From Ctena decussata (Eukaryota; Mollusca; Bivalvia; Lucinida; Lucinidae): 64,000 bases of DNA. Under the pieces are notes generated by a model that saw only the letters and a list, made by a program, of their open reading frames with translations, ran no database searches and was not told where the DNA came from. The DNA lies in the NCBI GenBank assembly GCA_963989385.1, contig OZ022499.1, positions 80,341,903 to 80,405,902 on the forward strand, written 5' to 3'. This document shows, piece by piece, positions 48,031 to 60,389 of this stretch (positions are counted from its first letter, which is position 1; each line of letters begins with the position of its first letter). The position numbers were made by a program, and so were the translations under genes.

Positions 48031-48319
48031 TTTTCTTCTCTTGTCATGTATCACAGATTTGCATAGTGCCATATCTATGATTATGACTCTTTTTGTACCT
48101 TGCGCTGCATACTACCAGAAAACCATGTGCATTTCTCCAACAAATATCTACTACGTTTCATGATCATTGATTTGGAACAGGCTGACACTGTAACTTCTGT
48201 GTACTTTCAGTTTTAATTTGATTATATCTAGCTATTTAACGGTTGGCTGCACACTGTCGCATAAACTGTACAGGCAGTAAAATCTCTAATAGATGCCCAT
48301 GCACCAATAAATACCCACA

Positions 48320-48387
48320 GCCTCCCCCCCCCCCACCACTTCCCATGAATCCCCCCCTCCCCCCCCCCCCCCCCCCCCCCCCCCCAC
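48320..48387. repeat. C-rich tract with duplicated ACTTCCCATGA
   Basis: cccccccccccaccacttcc and a later ~27-C run with cacttcccatga on each. Confidence 0.85.
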
Positions 48388-48499
48388 TTCCCATGAGTTC
48401 TAGAAGTCAAGGACATTTTTAAAATACTTTTTCTCAGAAACAAATAAGCCAATGACAGTTAGACAATTATGTCATATGAAGCCTGTGTTGAATGAAAGT

Positions 48500-49045
48500 C
48501 ATAATAGTAAAAGGGTCCATGTCACAAGACCGTGATGGCCACCATGGCCATATAAAAAATTATGGTAAAAACCTTAAAAACTGTCCTTCTCCAGAACTAA
48601 TGGCAGATTGCTTTGAAACTTGGTATGTAGCATCTGGGACACTAGTACTGCAAAGATTATATAAATGATAACCATTAGGTGACCTTGACATCTTTTACGG
48701 CAAGATCAAATTTGGTCCCTTAGGCTTTTGAATGGGAAAAAAACTGAAAAAGTGCATTTTTTGGTTTTCAACCCTTTGAATTCTAGAGATCAAGTTCATT
48801 AAATGACCTTGGCTTAAGGTCACTTGGGTTTAATATTTAAGGTCCTTTCTCTCTGAAACTACCAGGTCTGGGTTCAGTGCTAACCCCCATTTTGGTACGG
48901 TTATCTACAAAAGATCAGTAATATTTTCAAGCCCATATTAACAACAAATGTCCAGAAAGTTCATATCACATGACAGTCTCAGGGCTCAGGGGAGGGATCA
49001 GGACCGAATGGTGCACTTGTGTTTTCTGAGAGGATACACTATTAT
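48500..49045. repeat. Lone unit of the ~450-bp repeat seen at 62.4-64 kb
   Basis: catgtcacaagaccgtgatg, ctgtccttctccagaactaa and gaaacttggtatgtagcatc match the array units near the right end of the window; diverged. Confidence 0.65.
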
Positions 49046-49224
49046 TTTTGTAAACTACTACCTGACTAAGTAAACAAGTGTTGTGGGAGTTGAGGTTAAA
49101 CATCTTGTAGTAGATGACATATTTGATGATTGAGTGGGACACTTCATATATTTTTGTTTACTGTTAAAAAACAAGGTTGAGATAGGTACAGTATAAATCC
49201 CCTAAGTAATGGAACAGAAATTCT

Positions 49225-49296
49225 AAAGCAGTCAGTGTAGACCCTGATCAGACTGCTCCTATTGGAGCAGGCTGATCAGGATCTGCACTGTTTGCC
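49225..49296. repeat. 'GCAAACAGTG' hairpin family
   Basis: cagtcagtgtagaccctgat, loop ctcctattggag, inverse arm. Confidence 0.75.
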
Positions 49297-49441
49297 ATGC
49301 AGCCAATAGTTTTACAGGCAGATGTGAGGATGGGAGGGCCCCATTTCAGAAAATAGAAATAGAAGTGATGTCGGACAGTCTGAATACACAGCTTGTTACT
49401 GGTTCAATTTGGGGGCGGTTGTGATGAATGACAGCTATTTA

Positions 49442-49640
49442 TAGATGTAGGGAGGAGCCCGAGTAGCTCAGTCAGTTAAGCTCTGACCTGCTGATCTAGC
49501 GATCCCTAGTTAGAGAAATGCTGGAGATGGGAATCTTTTCAAACGCAAACAGGGTTCCATTGCACACAGCAGAATTATCACTCACCCATCTGAAAAACTT
49601 GTGAAAAGGACGTGAAATCACAAGTCATCAATTCATTCAC
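49442..49640 (+). repeat. SINE family B
   Basis: gaggagcccgagtagctcag head, ccattgcacacagcagaatt body, ends gaaatcacaagtcatcaatt. Confidence 0.75.
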
Positions 49641-49814
49641 TGGACGTAGCGAATTTGTGACAAGAGCAATGATGCATCTGAATTTTAACAAATATCTGAA
49701 GCTGCTGGCAGCTATTTATACATAGAGCATTGTATGCTCAGGCTGTGTAATCCAAGGTCTCCACTGTTTGCTCAGACCTACTTGTCCCAGTCCTTAGAAT
49801 TTTTAGGGTAGTCC

Positions 49815-50232
49815 AGTTACCCAGATGGATGACTTTACTTTCTTTTCAACAGTGTTTCAGTTTTAATCAGGATGATAGGAGGGTCAGAGCTCTAGATAAG
49901 AGGGAGTATTTGGTGATAATTAGGGATAATTTTAGTTTATTCTGCATAAAAACATATTTTGTGACCCCTCATCTGAACCGTCTCGACGAGACGGTTCAGA
50001 TGAGGGGTCACAATATATGGTTTCGATTAGAAATAAGAAAAATTATCCTTAATTATCATCAAATACTCCCTCTTATCTAGAGCTCTGGAGGGTGATGATG
50101 AAAGGCTGTGTGCGATGGAGTCCCATTTAGGGTTGAAAAGATTTCTTCATGCAGCAGAAATTGAGCCTAGACCACTAGCCACTCTAAGCTTAGCAGGCCA
50201 GCACTTGAACCACTGAGCTGCCAGGGCTCCTT
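49815..50232 (-). repeat. SINE family B interrupted by a MITE
   Basis: Body (gatgactttactttcttttc ... gatgatagga) and head (gggtgatgatgaaaggctgt ... gagctgccagggctcc) are separated by the CAGAGCTC MITE. Confidence 0.88.
49885..50087. mobile_element. MITE family CAGAGCTC inside a SINE, 6-bp TSD
   Basis: CAGAGCTCTAGATAAGAGGG ends; core ctcgacgag. TSD gagggt at 49879-49884 and 50088-50093, verified against uninterrupted SINE copies, which carry that hexamer once. Confidence 0.95.
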
Positions 50233-50239
50233 ACCCACT

Positions 50240-51270
50240 AGAGTTCTGCACACAAACTTTGTTCATTTAGTTATTTGATTCATTCTGCTTGACTTTTTAT
50301 AATGACAGACTATATAAAAGACCTGTATTTGAACTTCATGTATGACTTATTAATAGATGTAAAATCACAGCTCTAGATGAAGGGTTTTTGGCTTGCGGCT
50401 TCGGCCGCTAGCCTATGTATTCAGACAGGTTATGACTTCCTGTCATGCCCACTCAAGCGGAAGATGCTGATTTGTTCCCAGCTTCGAAAATGATTCATAA
50501 TTGCAAGTGGAGAACCAATATATGGAGAGCGTCTACGGGGCGCAACTTCGTTTGACTGTTTCTTTTACCTAAGCACCGTAAAATAACGACACGCCACAAT
50601 CTGGCACACCAAATAATCCAACATGTCTAGCATCTTTTGCCTTACTAAAAACATGTTATTATAATTTTTTTATTTATTTATCCGGTGTATTTAAATGTTT
50701 CTGCGTTGTCCACTGTGAAATAAGGTCAAATAACGACATGCGCTATTCGCGGGCATTATGTAAAATATGGACTGGACTTGGACTCTGGACTTTGGACTCT
50801 GGACTTCGGATTGTGTTAAATCTGGCTTCAGACGTTGTAAAACCTAGCACCGTAAAACCCGGACTAAAATATTTCCACAATAGTTGTTATGCCTGTACAA
50901 ACAGTGTAGAGTGTAGATCCAAGTTAGACTACTGCTTGGAACAGTCTAATCAGGGTCTGTGCCAACAGTCTTATTTTATTTTAAGTTATTTAAAAGCATT
51001 TACTGGTTTTACAGACAAGGTGTTTGATCGTATTCACTAGATACTATTTCTTATTTTTTCATAAACGTACACTGAAAATCAGTTTCTTATTTTTTCATAA
51101 ACGTACATTGTAATTCAGTTTCATGAAAGTGTCTTATTGAAAAATATCAGTTCAGGAAACACAACATGTGTGGGAAAATATCAGTATCTTACAATTGCCA
51201 TCAAATTGTCCTTTTCTAGGCCTATTGCAGTTTTAACAGTTACATGTACCTTCCTTTCTGTATAAAACTT
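50240..51270. other. Mostly unrecognised
   Basis: A ggcttgcggcttcggccgct hairpin at 50390, a diverged GCAAACAGTG hairpin at 50895-50967 and a direct repeat ttattttttcataaacgtac (51049, 51088). No gene. Confidence 0.4.
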
Positions 51271-51284
51271 ACTAAAATTTAGAG

Positions 51285-51578
51285 GGACCGGGCCGCGTAA
51301 CGCAGTTGGTAGTGCGTTTTGACTCAAGAGCCAGAGGTCCCGGGTTCAATACAGGCCGTCCGTCCGGCCACATACTTTCGTTTCTCCTTCCGCTGATTCA
51401 TGAAGGGCAGTTGTTAGTTACTGGTGAAAGTATGACAATGTGCACATAGTACTGGTTAACCGCTTAGAAGGTCTAAGTCAGCCCAGGAATAGTGTGGTTA
51501 GGGTAATAGACCGTCCCGACATGACCATAGCTTTTTATCATGGATGTAAAACAATAAAATAACAACAAAACAACAACT
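51285..51578 (+). mobile_element. SINE family A, full length
   Basis: gaccgggccgcgtaacgcag head, ggtcccgggttcaatacag box B, body and (AAC)n tail. Imperfect TSD actaaaatttag / actaaaatatag. Confidence 0.9.
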
Positions 51579-51762
51579 ACTAAAATATAGAAGACTTCTT
51601 TTTTCTTTTGCATTAAATCCCTAATGACAAAATTTGAGATGACCAAGGACAGCACGCAAGATTCTGAAACTAAACATCCTTTGGAAGCAACAAAAATACA
51701 CTAATTCCTTCATTGACTTGTGATCATTACCAATTACCAGTTATACTCTATACCACAGGCTT

Positions 51763-52044
51763 GCTGGGTCGCATAGTGCAGTCGGTGGCGTGTCAGACTT
51801 AAAAAACAGAGGTCCCGGGTTCGATATACGGTCCGGCCACTTACTCTCGTTTCCGCTTCCGCTGGGTCAAGAAGGGCAGTTGTCAGTTACTGGCAAAAGT
51901 AAGTGCACTTAGTACTAGTTGACCGCTTAGGATGGCTAAGCCTGCCCCGGAATATTGTAGTTGAATTAACTGACCGTCCTGACATGACCATACCTGCTTC
52001 TTTTTACTATGGATGTAAAACAATAACACAACAACAACAACAAC
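51763..52044 (+). mobile_element. SINE family A, full length, 13-bp TSD
   Basis: Head gctgggtcgcatagtgcagt, box B ggtcccgggttcgatatac, tail (CAACAA)n. TSD ataccacaggctt at 51750-51762 and 52045-52057. Confidence 0.92.
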
Positions 52045-52059
52045 ATACCACAGGCTTTA

Positions 52060-53170
52060 CCAGTACTTATAACTGAACTCAGTGATGACAAAATACCCAA
52101 AAGAATAAGCTGAATATTTGCAGACGATCTATGGCAACTGTTTGGGAAGGAACTATCATTTTCAATATAACCTCCTCTGAGAGTCTCAGTGGTAGTCAGC
52201 TTTTAAATGTGCTCCAACAGAAACAAGGAGGAAAACAGTCACAAAAGTTAATTCCCCTTGTAATAATAGCCATTGTTGCGAACAGTAAGATTTTCATTCC
52301 TACCAATCTGTCACAAATGATGCTAGTAGGACGAACTACTTCCACTATTTCCTCATATCGGAAATCAAGAACCATATATCATCTTACATGTAAGAGACTT
52401 GTAAAAGTACTTTTTCAATGTAAGACATCAAGACATGACGATCTTATAATAAACATAACTTTGTCCTAACCGAACAGTTCAGGGAACATAGCAATCAAAT
52501 GCCCGTCCATCTGTCTCTGTCCGTATATTAGTATGTCCATTAACATTTTCTTGTCCACTCTGTAACTTGAAAACCCTTTGAACTATTTTCATTTTACACT
52601 TCACCAGTTATGTGTAGTCCATTTGCTCCAAAGTTTCACAAAATAAATAAATGAATAAATAAATAAATAAACGAAGAAACTCCCAGTAAATCTTCTAAGG
52701 TCCTAAAATTTCTTATATAACAATACATAACAGTTTACAAAAATCCTTATTTTTAAATGCTTTTATGAAATATTTTTCATTAGCAGTAATACAAAAATTG
52801 ACCTTTTCACTGAAGGTTATCATATGATTGTCAGAACAGCCAGAATGTAGCGTACCTCTTTGTTTGCTACAGTTGTGGATGTTTTTAAATGAAGAAAGTG
52901 TCTCCAAGTAAGATACCATCTCAAGACCACAAACCATAAACCAAAAAGTACCACAAACATTGAACTACATGTATTTCAGAAAGAAAGCGCTAACTTGGCA
53001 AGCCTTTCCTTTTAAAAGGAAACTTTATTAATACTCTGACAGACCCTATAATTATGCTGTCATAAATATCAGTTCTAGCCCTTAAGAATAAGGGACATGA
53101 TTTCCTTCAATTGCAGCGTAAAAGTAATAATTTCCAGATATATCATGACAGCGTTAAGTTCCCTGTCATT
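52060..53170. other. No gene accepted
   Basis: A 112-codon ORF at 52131-52469 has no recognised motif. (AAAT)n at 52643-52668. Nothing else stands out. Confidence 0.4.
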
Positions 53171-53181
53171 GTGCCTTACAG

Positions 53182-53240
53182 GGGGGTTGGGAGGGTGTGT
53201 GTGGTGTGTGTGTGTGTGGGGGGGGGGGGGAGGGGGGGGG
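53182..53240. repeat. G-rich/GT tract
   Basis: ggggggttgggagg, (TG)n, then two runs of G. Confidence 0.9.
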
Positions 53241-53917
53241 ACTGATGGTGCTCTATGTCAGAGTTAGAAGAAATCAAGAAAGTGATTTTGACATTTCCTT
53301 ATACCTGAGTGCATTTTTAGTAATCTATTTTGATTCTCAATCTGATTTGAAATTATGAGAGTGAAAAATCATTTACTTTAACAATTATTGTGCTTCAGCA
53401 CACATGAATGTAAAATTATGTAAAATTTATCAACCATGGTAAATATAGATATAGCCGTAACTGTTGTCAGTACCATATTCCAAAAATTTCTGACTGATGG
53501 ATGGTTGGGATGTTATGTCCCTTTCAGCCATTTTGGGAAATTAAAAGCTTGGGACGACATGAGCTGAACTTGAACCTGTAACTGGTGGATCACGAGTCGA
53601 GGGCATTTACCTTTGACAAAACACATTCCTGCTCAAGTATTTATGGTTAATACCATAATACATGTGCTTGCATGAAAATGAAAGTATTGATCAGTTCGGC
53701 CACAAGAGATATCAAACAGACAATAAACAGATATGTTGTAATGCCAGGCATCGGTAAAGCCTTGGGCAATTTGAATAAGTACATTAGGAATGTGGCCACG
53801 TGTAATTCTGTCAAATAAGCATATTTTGGCACTGTATAACATTGCCAGTGTGTCTCGCCTGACCTGTGGATAATGCTCTACTACTCTTGTCAGAGCAGTA
53901 TCTGTTATACCATTGAT

Positions 53918-54250
53918 CACAGGGTATAATCGATTCCGCTAATTTTGGCTTCCTGCAGAGACTGTACATGATATTTGGCTTCTGCCGAGACTGTCCACGA
54001 TCTCTTGCTTCCTGCCGAGACTTCTGTACATGATAAATGGCTTCTTGCAGAGACTGTCCGCGTGATTCAGTTTCCTGCTGAGAGCTTCGGCAGGAAGCAG
54101 AGTCACGCGGATAGTCTCGGCAGGAAGCCATTTTTTGAGGACAGTAGTCTCTGCAGGAAGCAAGAGTTCATGGACAGTCTCGACAAAAGCCAAATATGAC
54201 GGAGAGTCTCTGCAGGAAGCGAAAATTGGCGGAATCGATTATACCCTGTG
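53918..54250. mobile_element. Palindromic element CACAGGGTATAATCGATT-type
   Basis: cacagggtataatcgattcc and ggaatcgattataccctgtg are exact inverses over 20 bp; arms built of the same cttcctgccgagactgtcc modules as at 10850 and 46494. Confidence 0.9.
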
Positions 54251-54267
54251 TTGATTTGCTGTAGAAA

Positions 54268-54440
54268 AAGCAAATAAGTAAGTAAGTAAAGACTTTACTT
54301 AATGAGGGTTACAACATTTAGCATGAAATAAAGCTAATCTTCCATGAGACCCTCGAAAACAGACATATATACAAGAAACATGTTTGTACAAGTATGATAC
54401 AGCCCTTATACAATTTAATGAGGAGAAAAACAACAACAAC
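54268..54440 (-). repeat. Possible LINE 3' end with (TTAC)n tail
   Basis: On the minus strand the sequence ends agtaaagtctttacttactt with a TTAC repeat, as in several non-LTR retrotransposons. No coding part visible. Confidence 0.35.
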
Positions 54441-54479
54441 AACAAAAAAAAAAACAGCCAGCCATAAAGAAAACCTAGC

Positions 54480-55130
54480 AACAAAAATCATTTACATGAA
54501 CATTCACACTAACATATGACATTATTATGATATGAATTTTACATGATTATGAAAACAAATAAGCAGGGGTTTAACATCCCAGCAGTAATATTGTCATATA
54601 GGGGTATTATGAGCAAGAACTACACCTCTTGCTTACTTAATTCCTGAATTATCTGCCCTTGCATAAATTTTCTGTTGACTCAAAACTCCTTAATTGTTTA
54701 AGATATTTTAACACGACTTAATGGTGACATGTATACTTTCAAGAGAATGTATTAGGACCTAGAATGGTAACTAGTTTACTTAGTTTATGAATTATCTTCC
54801 TTGTTTGACGTAGACATTCTCAACTTCTGAGCCACTTTACCTTCGAAGGTGGTTCTTGGTATTCTAATGGTACTTTATGTGTTAAATGTTTGAATAATGT
54901 TGCAGTCATTAATTACAGAGTTGTTGCCCCTGTTTGTTTGCCTGTCCATCCTTTTGTAAACAATCTTGTCCATTCTGTAACTCCTTCATGACACTAAAAC
55001 GGGCATATTATGCGTTAATGCGAAGCCCTTGTTGGGATTGTTGTGGATAAACATACAAAACCTCTTTATCATAGACTTCAAATGGAACTGTAGCATGCTC
55101 GTCAGATCATATAATAAAGCTGGGTGTACC
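54480..55130. other. Nothing recognised
   Basis: AT-rich, no repeat or exon identified. Confidence 0.35.
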
Positions 55131-55134
55131 ATTT

Positions 55135-55406
55135 TACCGTATTAATCCTAATAAATTAATAAATGCCCCTGCTTTAATACCCCCTCCCCCACACTCCCCT
55201 CCTCTTTTTCGGAAATAATGTTATATTAACTTACATGAATTCGTGTTTGCTTCATTGATTGAAGTTATTCTTCAAAATGATGTCTACTGGTAAAGGAAAG
55301 AATTTGCTTCTAGTGAATCAGAGGTATTTTTACTACTTTTTAGACTCAATTTAGCACCTTCATTTTAGAAAATGCAACATCCCTATTAATATCATTAATA
55401 TGGTAT
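55135..55406. mobile_element. MITE family ATACCGTATTAATC
   Basis: taccgtattaatcctaataa at the left and atcattaatatggtat at the right; half of the GAATTTGCTCC module is deleted. Confidence 0.65.
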
Positions 55407-56329
55407 ATTTTTGCATGGTGTTTTGTTAATATGGTACAAGAAACTGCCACTGGGCGCAGACATATTTATGCATCTTCCACATCTAAAAATTATTTTGTGT
55501 AGTTATCCTTTACAGCGGTTTGAAAGCTTTTGTTTAATTTGGTAAATCGTTTATTTGGTAAATCCATTATCAGATAATAGTATTAAACATATCCTTCTAA
55601 ATAGTTTAATGGTCCACCCAGTTATAGATTTTTTGTTTGAATTGATAATGCCCAATTTAACTACCGCCCACTCACTGTTTTTCAAAGATTAAATTTTGAT
55701 GACCGTAAACCTTTATTAGTGGAGTTGCTTATGTAATCCCGTGTCCACTTTTTGTTAATCAGGAATGTTATATACCAAAATGTTTGTTTTGACAAGTAGT
55801 TTTCAAAAATGGTTCCTGCGAATTTTTTCTATCTTTTTTCAAGGTCAAGGTCAAAGTCAAAGGTCAACGCTTCAAAAAAGAAAGGAAAACTTTAAAAGTC
55901 GTGATTTATGGTGGGCACAGTGTAAGATATGGGACTAAATTTTGGTATTATAGAAAGAAAATAAATATTTGTAATTAAAAATTCATTTTACAATTGTCTT
56001 TGACCGCTAGTGTGGCAAGGTCAAGGTCATTTCATTAAAGGTCGAAAGAAAATATATAGATATAAACACTATGATTATTGTTTCGTTAAACGCGAATTGG
56101 ATATGACATTTCTCAGATCATTCTTACGGTTAAAATAGTTGAGCAGGCCATTGTGTTCAATATTATATCTTAATTATCAAATCCGTTGCCATGGCATCAG
56201 ATTTATGCAAGCATATTTCTAAAAACTGGGCATTTTAAAGATAAGTATTTGAGTTTGTTGTGCAAACCTGATGGGTTTTGAGGCAGTAAATCTTGATTGT
56301 TATATGCGAAACGGTTTGTTTTGAGCATA

Positions 56330-58340
56330 GATGTTAAGACTTCTGTAATCTTTTAAGAAGGAAATGTGTATATCTTTATTCTTAGCAACCAGTTTAAGCC
56401 CTTAGCAACCAACCTTTAACAGCTTTGAAACCTTTGACTTAATTCCACGAAGAATAGCTATTATGTGTAATAAATCATGAAAAAACTGTTGGAAATATTT
56501 AAAGGACAGCTGATAGATTTTCAATTGGTTGAAAAGATGCATTTATATTTGTCTTAGCAACCAGTTTCAGCCCATAGCAACCATCTTTTGTAACAATTTT
56601 GGAACTTTTGATTGAATTCCAAATGAGATATAGTTATTTGCAATGTGTTATGGAGACAATTGTAAGTAATATTTAACAAAGAAGTTATGAAAATTAAAAA
56701 TGTGTTGAAAAACCTGCGTATACGTTTGTCCTTAGCAACCAGTTTCAGTCCTTAGCAACTTTCAATCAACAGATTCTAGACTTTAGATTGACTTTCATTC
56801 TGGATATTTGTTATAAGCAACAAACTATAAAGACAATTGAAAGTAATATTTTAAGCACAGCTGTCTTACTTTGAAAATCTGTTGAAACATATAGGTATCT
56901 ATGTGTCCTTAGCAACCAGCTTGAGCCCATAGCAACCACCTTGTAATAAATTTGGATCATTTTTACTTATTTCCGAATGAGATATCTTCTATTATCAATG
57001 CATTATGCAGACAATTATTAGTTATATTTAACAAACAAGTAATGGATTTTAACAAACTGTTGACAAACTAGTCTATACATTTGTCCTTAGCAACCAATTT
57101 TAGTCCTTAGCAACTTCCTATCAACAGATTATAGACTTTTGATTTACTTTCATTCTGGGTATCTGTTATGAGCAACAAACTACGAAGACAATTGGAAGTA
57201 ATATTTAAAGCACAGCTGTCTGACTTTGAAAATCTGTTGAAACATATGGGTATCTTTATGTCCTTAGCAACCAGTTTGAGCCCATAGCAACCACCTTGTA
57301 ACAAATTTGGATTTTTTTAGTTTATTCCAAATGAAATATCTTGTATAATCAATGTTTATATAGATAACTGTAAGTTATGTTTATCAAACCAGTTACAGAC
57401 TATAACAAATTGTTGAAAAAGAGGCGTATATTTTGTCCATAGCAACGACCCTTAGCACTTAGCAACTTTCTTTTAACATATTTTAGACATTGTACTGAAC
57501 TTCTTAAGGGATATCTTTTATGTGCAACAAACTTTGAAGACAATCTGACGCATTGCCGGCTGACTTTGAAAAATCATTGAAACAACATGGGTATATATTT
57601 GTCCTTAGCAACCGATTTAAGCACTTGACAACCACTTTCCAACAGATTTAGAGCTATTGAGAGAATTCCAAACAAATCATCTTCTATTTACAATGTATTA
57701 TATTAACTGTTGTATATAACTTTTTGAAGCGTAAGTATTGGACTTAAACAATTTGTTGAAAAAAAGCTATTTAATATACACTTGTTCTAGAACAATTATT
57801 TATACATTTATCCTTAGCATCCTTAGCAACCAGTCTTAGCAACTAACTATTAGCGAATTCGAGACTGTTTACTGAAATCCATCCGGGATATATTCTACCT
57901 GAAACAAAATATGAAGATAGTGTTGTAAGAAACTGTCGGACTTCTACAATCTGTTGATAAATGTGTCCTTAGCAATCGGTTGCATCCCCTAGAAACGAAC
58001 TCTTATGTGATTTGGAATTTTTGAGCATATTACACTAAGATTATCTTTTATGCCCTACAAATTATGTAGACAAAATAAAGTCGATAGAGTTAAAAAAAAT
58101 ACCTTGAAAACCTCTATGTATCCGCCCACAGCTTCCAATATGTGCCTTAAGCGACTAAATTTAAACAGCGCTCAAACCTTAACTGAATTTCAAACAGAAC
58201 ATCCTATATGTGCAATGAACTAGATTGCAATGTTTGAAGTACAGCTGTGTGAATTTTAATTCTGTTGAAGAAAAAAACGTATTTTGTATTAGACTTGAGC
58301 AACAAGTTTGAATCCTCAGCAACCAACTCTTAACTGACTT
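56330..58340. repeat. ~175-bp diverged tandem array
   Basis: About 11 units marked by ttagcaaccagttt...cttagcaacc, at 56393, 56555, 56733, 56909, 57088, 57265, 57439, 57605, 57824 and on, with decay toward 58300. Each unit also has gaaacttttgattgaattcc- and agacaattgtaagtaat-like segments. Alternate units are most alike (e.g. 56880 and 57235), suggesting a dimer stage. Confidence 0.85.
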
Positions 58341-58421
58341 GAAGCTTATGAATGAATACTATGCTCATCCAACTAGTTATACAACTGTACTCGCAAGTAA
58401 CGATTTCACTTTTAGCATATG

Positions 58422-58656
58422 TGAGCCGCGACACGACAAAACCAACAAAGTGGCATGTGCACCCAGCAAAGACTCAGATCAACTTGGGCATCCGCCCAGT
58501 CTGACCAGAGCCTTAGCTGTGCGCTTGAAGGGTACCTCAGGGTCTAGGCTAGCTCCATGCCGACAGCGAAGTCTCTGATCAGACTGAGCGGATTCCCAGG
58601 AGGATCAGAGTCGAGCTGGGCGCAAATGCCACTTTGTTGGTTTTGTCGTGTCGCGA
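58422..58656. mobile_element. MITE family TGAGCCGCGACACGA
   Basis: TGAGCCGCGACACGAC at the left, GTCGTGTCGCG at the right (last bases lost). Nested in the 4.8-kb element. Confidence 0.85.
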
Positions 58657-58659
58657 AAT

Positions 58660-60389
58660 ATATTATCGCTATAACATACGTTCATTTCTTAAGAAAAAAG
58701 TTAATCAATCATGAACATGATATGAACCAGATCACAGGTGGTTGTCTATCCACTGCCTTACCTCCTCCCACCCCTTCCCATTCTGCCGGGGTGGTATATT
58801 ACCCTGTCTGTAAAAGGAAATGTATCGAACTGTTATCTTTCTATTGTACCATGAAAAAATTACATGATTTTCACAGTTTTTTATCAACGACCTGTGCGGT
58901 AGAATATATTTTTCTGGGACAGCTGGTGGGGGTTTGACACATTTATCTTGATAATGAATGTGATCCTATACTGCATAGAGCGTAATGCATGTTTAACTCT
59001 TTTGTCAGCATGAGCATTCCAAATCAGATTTTTTCTCTTTTTGTCCGCTTCTTGAGTCTTTCTTATATAGAGATGAACAGCCTATATCATAGCTTCCATA
59101 TGGATTTATCGTGTGTTTTATGTGATCTGGCACAAGTTTTCGAGGCTTTTCTAAACCTTGCAACATATCACATTACACCATACCGATATGTCTGATATCA
59201 GGGCAGTTAATTATGTAGGAGCAGTACACGTAATTCTAGAATCCTCCATGTCATCATACTCCCTATTTTTAATTTCGCGACTTCGATGCTTGTAAGTTTA
59301 CGACTCATCATGTATTAAGCGTAGACATTAATATAGATTCAAAACGTTCTCTTTTCGAAATTATAGATATAATATCTCCGTATAGAAACGAAATTAGTGC
59401 ACCTTGCTAATAATTTGGAAACAATTACTTGCATGATAATAGGTCTTTATCTGTTATCTTTTTATACCAACATGTCGGGGATCTGAACATTGACAATACA
59501 GCTATTACACATTAGAGAAACAAACCCTAAAACTGAAACAGTCGGCTGGTAGAATAGAGGATTAGGTATATAATGTATAAATTATTTTATTCAGTTAGAA
59601 AAATAGAAATAATAGCATGGCGAGATATCTTAGTCATATTTGATTACTTGATATTCTCGACTTAGGCTATAAAAGCTGTTTCCTAGTTGGCAAGATGATT
59701 TCTGTGCAAGCTCAGTCCTCGTTTCTTATAATTACCAGCTTGTAAATCTCTTACACTACACTAGTATTGCTTTCAAACAGAAAACAGAAATGTACAGCAA
59801 GCTTTCATGTACCCTAGACTTTCTCCGAAATCTCATCCTACGATATCAGTTTATACGGTGTTTAGTGTGACCATTCGACTTACGGTATTTCCACTTACCT
59901 ACAAAAATAAAAAATGGTGTTTAGTGTTACCAGCCTATGGGCCTTCTGCATATTATTTCTCCATCTCGAACGGTTGACCATAAAATGAATCAGCTAGCGC
60001 ATTGCGGACATAGAAATCTGATTCGATATAAGGTTTGCTGGTCGAAAATATTGGTTGCCATGGCAACAACTGGGTTCGTTAGGGCCCAGCCTTATTTTTC
60101 ATAATTTAAGGGATTGCTATATAATACCATACGAAGTCTGTAACTGAATGTTTTGTCAACCCAGTCTATATAAAGCTCAATTTTCATTGTATTTATGTGG
60201 AAAAAGTACTGCAAATACCCGTAAAATGCTCGCTAAAGCTCTCCAAAATCAATTTTTCTTATCGTTTTCCTGATTTTGTCCATCAAATAATAATTTTCAT
60301 CAAACAGAATTCATTTACGCCTTTGAAACATGACATTAATGTCTTAAAATGGAGAGAAATGAAATAAAGGTGAAAATTATAGTGTCGTG
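58660..60389. other. Interior of the 4.8-kb element, unrecognised
   Basis: No ORF above 130 codons and no known motif; probably non-coding. Confidence 0.4.

Noticed and set aside
52131..52469. 112-codon ORF starting MATVWEGTIIFNITSS
   Set aside because: No recognised domain, lies between repeats, and has no supporting splice or neighbour evidence.
53633..53920. Minus-strand ORF with VVEHYPQVRRDTLAMLYSAK
   Set aside because: Looks somewhat protein-like, but a second frame is equally open, it abuts a palindromic element and no splice partners were found.
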